The notes beneath the pieces were generated by a model. That model was not told the DNA's origin, made no database searches, and saw nothing but the letters and a program-made list of their open reading frames with translations. DNA of 5,393 bases, from the NCBI GenBank assembly GCA_016302225.1, contig JAEDOB010000165.1:1-5393 (forward strand), given 5' to 3'. Below, piece by piece: positions 4,229-5,393 of the stretch; within the stretch, counting starts at the first letter, position 1; each line of letters starts with the position of its first letter. A program made the translations under genes and the position numbers. The DNA comes from Oscillospiraceae bacterium (GTDB taxonomy: Bacteria > Bacillota > Clostridia > Oscillospirales > Ruminococcaceae).

Positions 4229-5393
4229 ATGGCATTGCCCGTTGTTGCTGTTGTGGGACGCCCTAACGTGGGAAAATCCACCCTGTTCAACAAGCTTGTG
4301 GGACAGCGCATTTCAATAGTTGAGGACACCCCGGGCGTTACCCGTGACCGAATTTATTCAAAATGCGAGTGGCGTAACCGTGAATTTATGCTTGTGGATA
4401 CGGGAGGTATCGAGCCGAATTCCGAGGACGTTATCCTAAAGCAGATGAGGCGTCAGGCTCTGCTTGCTATTGAAAAGGCGGACGTTATCGTTTTTCTGAC
4501 CGACCTGAAAAGCGGTGTTACTGCCAGCGACTATGACGTTGCGGCAATGCTGCAGAAAAGCGGAAAGCCCGTTGTTCTCTGTGTAAATAAGTGCGACAGT
4601 ATCGGTGAGCCGCCCCCTGAGTTTTATGAATTTTATAATCTTGGTCTGGGCGATCCCGTTGCGGTTTCCGCAGCTCACGGTCACGGTTCGGGAGATATGC
4701 TTGATGAGGTTTTCAAGTATTTCCACGAGGAGGACGAGGAAGAGTATTCCGAGGAATATATAAAGGTTGCTGTTATTGGTAAGCCGAATGTTGGAAAATC
4801 TTCGCTTATCAACCGAATTTCGGGTGAGGAGCGAGCTATTGTTTCCGATATTGCCGGAACTACCCGTGATGCCACCGATACTGTTATCGAAAATGAGGAC
4901 GGAAAGTACGTATTCATCGACACGGCGGGCATCAGAAAGAAGTCCAAGATTCTCGAAAAAATCGAGCATTACAGCGTGCTGAGAGCATATATGGCTGTTG
5001 ACCGTTCGGACGTTTGCGTTATCGTAATCGACGCCGAGGTGGGATTTACCGAGCAGGATTCAAAGGTCGCAGGCTATGCCCACGAACAGGGCAAGGGCTG
5101 TATCGTTGCCGTAAATAAGTGGGACGCTATCGAAAAGGACTCAAACACAATGGACGAGTTCACAAAGAAGCTTAAAGAGGATTTCAGCTTTATGTCATAC
5201 GTCCCCTTTGTGTTTATTTCCGCTAAAACAGGACTGAGAATTGACAAGCTGTTTAAGATGATAAACGAGGTCAATGCTCAGAATTCCATGCGTATCTCTA
5301 CGGGAACGCTGAACGACGTGCTGGCTTACGCAACGACGAGAGTTCAGCCCCCCTCCGACAAGGGCAGAAGGCTGAAAATTTACTATATGACCC
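4229..5393 (+). CDS. der: Ribosome biogenesis GTPase Der (EngA), C-terminal end cut by window
   Basis: The frame is open from the ATG at 4229 to the window edge, giving 388 residues of an expected 440 or so. Der has two tandem GTPase domains and a KH-like domain, and it acts in late 50S subunit assembly. Domain 1 shows GRPNVGKST (10-18), the TPGVTRD switch (34-40), DTGG (57-60), NKCD (120-123) and SAAHG (147-151). Domain 2 shows GKPNVGKSS (184-192), AGTTRD (209-214), DTAGIRKK (231-238), NKWD (296-299) and SAKTG (331-335). An acidic linker (HEEDEEEYSEEY, 166-177) joins them. The KH-like domain starts near 353 and is incomplete here. GGAG at 4216-4219 is 9 bases before the ATG, which supports this start. 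NKCD in place of the commoner NK.D residues is within normal variation. All motifs are intact, with no frameshift. Confidence 0.97.
   Translation, partial: MALPVVAVVGRPNVGKSTLFNKLVGQRISIVEDTPGVTRDRIYSKCEWRNREFMLVDTGGIEPNSEDVILKQMRRQALLAIEKADVIVFLTDLKSGVTASDYDVAAMLQKSGKPVVLCVNKCDSIGEPPPEFYEFYNLGLGDPVAVSAAHGHGSGDMLDEVFKYFHEEDEEEYSEEYIKVAVIGKPNVGKSSLINRISGEERAIVSDIAGTTRDATDTVIENEDGKYVFIDTAGIRKKSKILEKIEHYSVLRAYMAVDRSDVCVIVIDAEVGFTEQDSKVAGYAHEQGKGCIVAVNKWDAIEKDSNTMDEFTKKLKEDFSFMSYVPFVFISAKTGLRIDKLFKMINEVNAQNSMRISTGTLNDVLAYATTRVQPPSDKGRRLKIYYMT

Noticed and set aside
4210..4266. Small + strand frame starting at the ATG at 4210 and overlapping the der start, with four consecutive cysteines
   Set aside because: It has no Shine-Dalgarno site of its own, while GGAG at 4216 fits the der ATG. 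The cysteines come from reading the der P-loop region out of frame.
4436..4969. 177-residue open frame on the - strand inside der
   Set aside because: It is antisense to both GTPase domains of der, which are intact; no domain or ribosome binding site supports it.

Overview
This window carries ordinary core housekeeping genes from a low-to-moderate-GC Firmicute, most likely a Clostridia member of the Ruminococcaceae/Oscillospiraceae type. The evidence is a short (444-residue) Firmicutes-style glucose-6-phosphate isomerase, consensus purine-rich Shine-Dalgarno sites before every gene, sigma-A promoters, the ylbN/yceD-rpmF pair, and a PDZ-radical SAM-DUF512 gene directly upstream of der, an order I recall from Clostridia. 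The genus assignment is inference. All genes are on the + strand, and I see no mobile element, CRISPR array, tRNA or rRNA.

Layout. (1) Bases 1-144 are the 3' end of a penicillin-binding-protein-5-like D-Ala-D-Ala carboxypeptidase gene. (2) An AT-rich gap with a good sigma-A promoter (193-221) leads into pgi (255-1589). (3) A 109-base gap follows with three short hairpins, the first resembling a weak terminator. It leads to a 135-residue P-loop protein of unknown function (1699-2106), whose true start is the ATG at 1699. (4) A near-consensus promoter (TTGACA, 17-bp spacer, extended -10 TAAAAT; 2113-2141) drives yceD (2170-2619) and rpmF (2644-2829). (5) A strong intrinsic terminator (9-bp perfect stem, GCAA loop, T-run) closes that unit. 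The next Shine-Dalgarno site begins only 3 bases after the T-run. (6) A PDZ-radical SAM-DUF512 protein (2890-4194) and der (4229 to the window edge, lacking its C-terminal end) form the last unit.

How the genes fit together. pgi serves glycolysis. yceD, rpmF and der all concern the large ribosomal subunit: 23S rRNA accumulation, protein L32, and the 50S-assembly GTPase. The radical SAM protein sits between rpmF and der, so a link to ribosome maturation is suggested by context but unproven.

I did not find a clearly new system. The points most worth a second look are the terminator/Shine-Dalgarno arrangement at 2838-2889, the uncharacterised P-loop protein with its hairpin-rich leader, and the radical SAM protein of unknown substrate.
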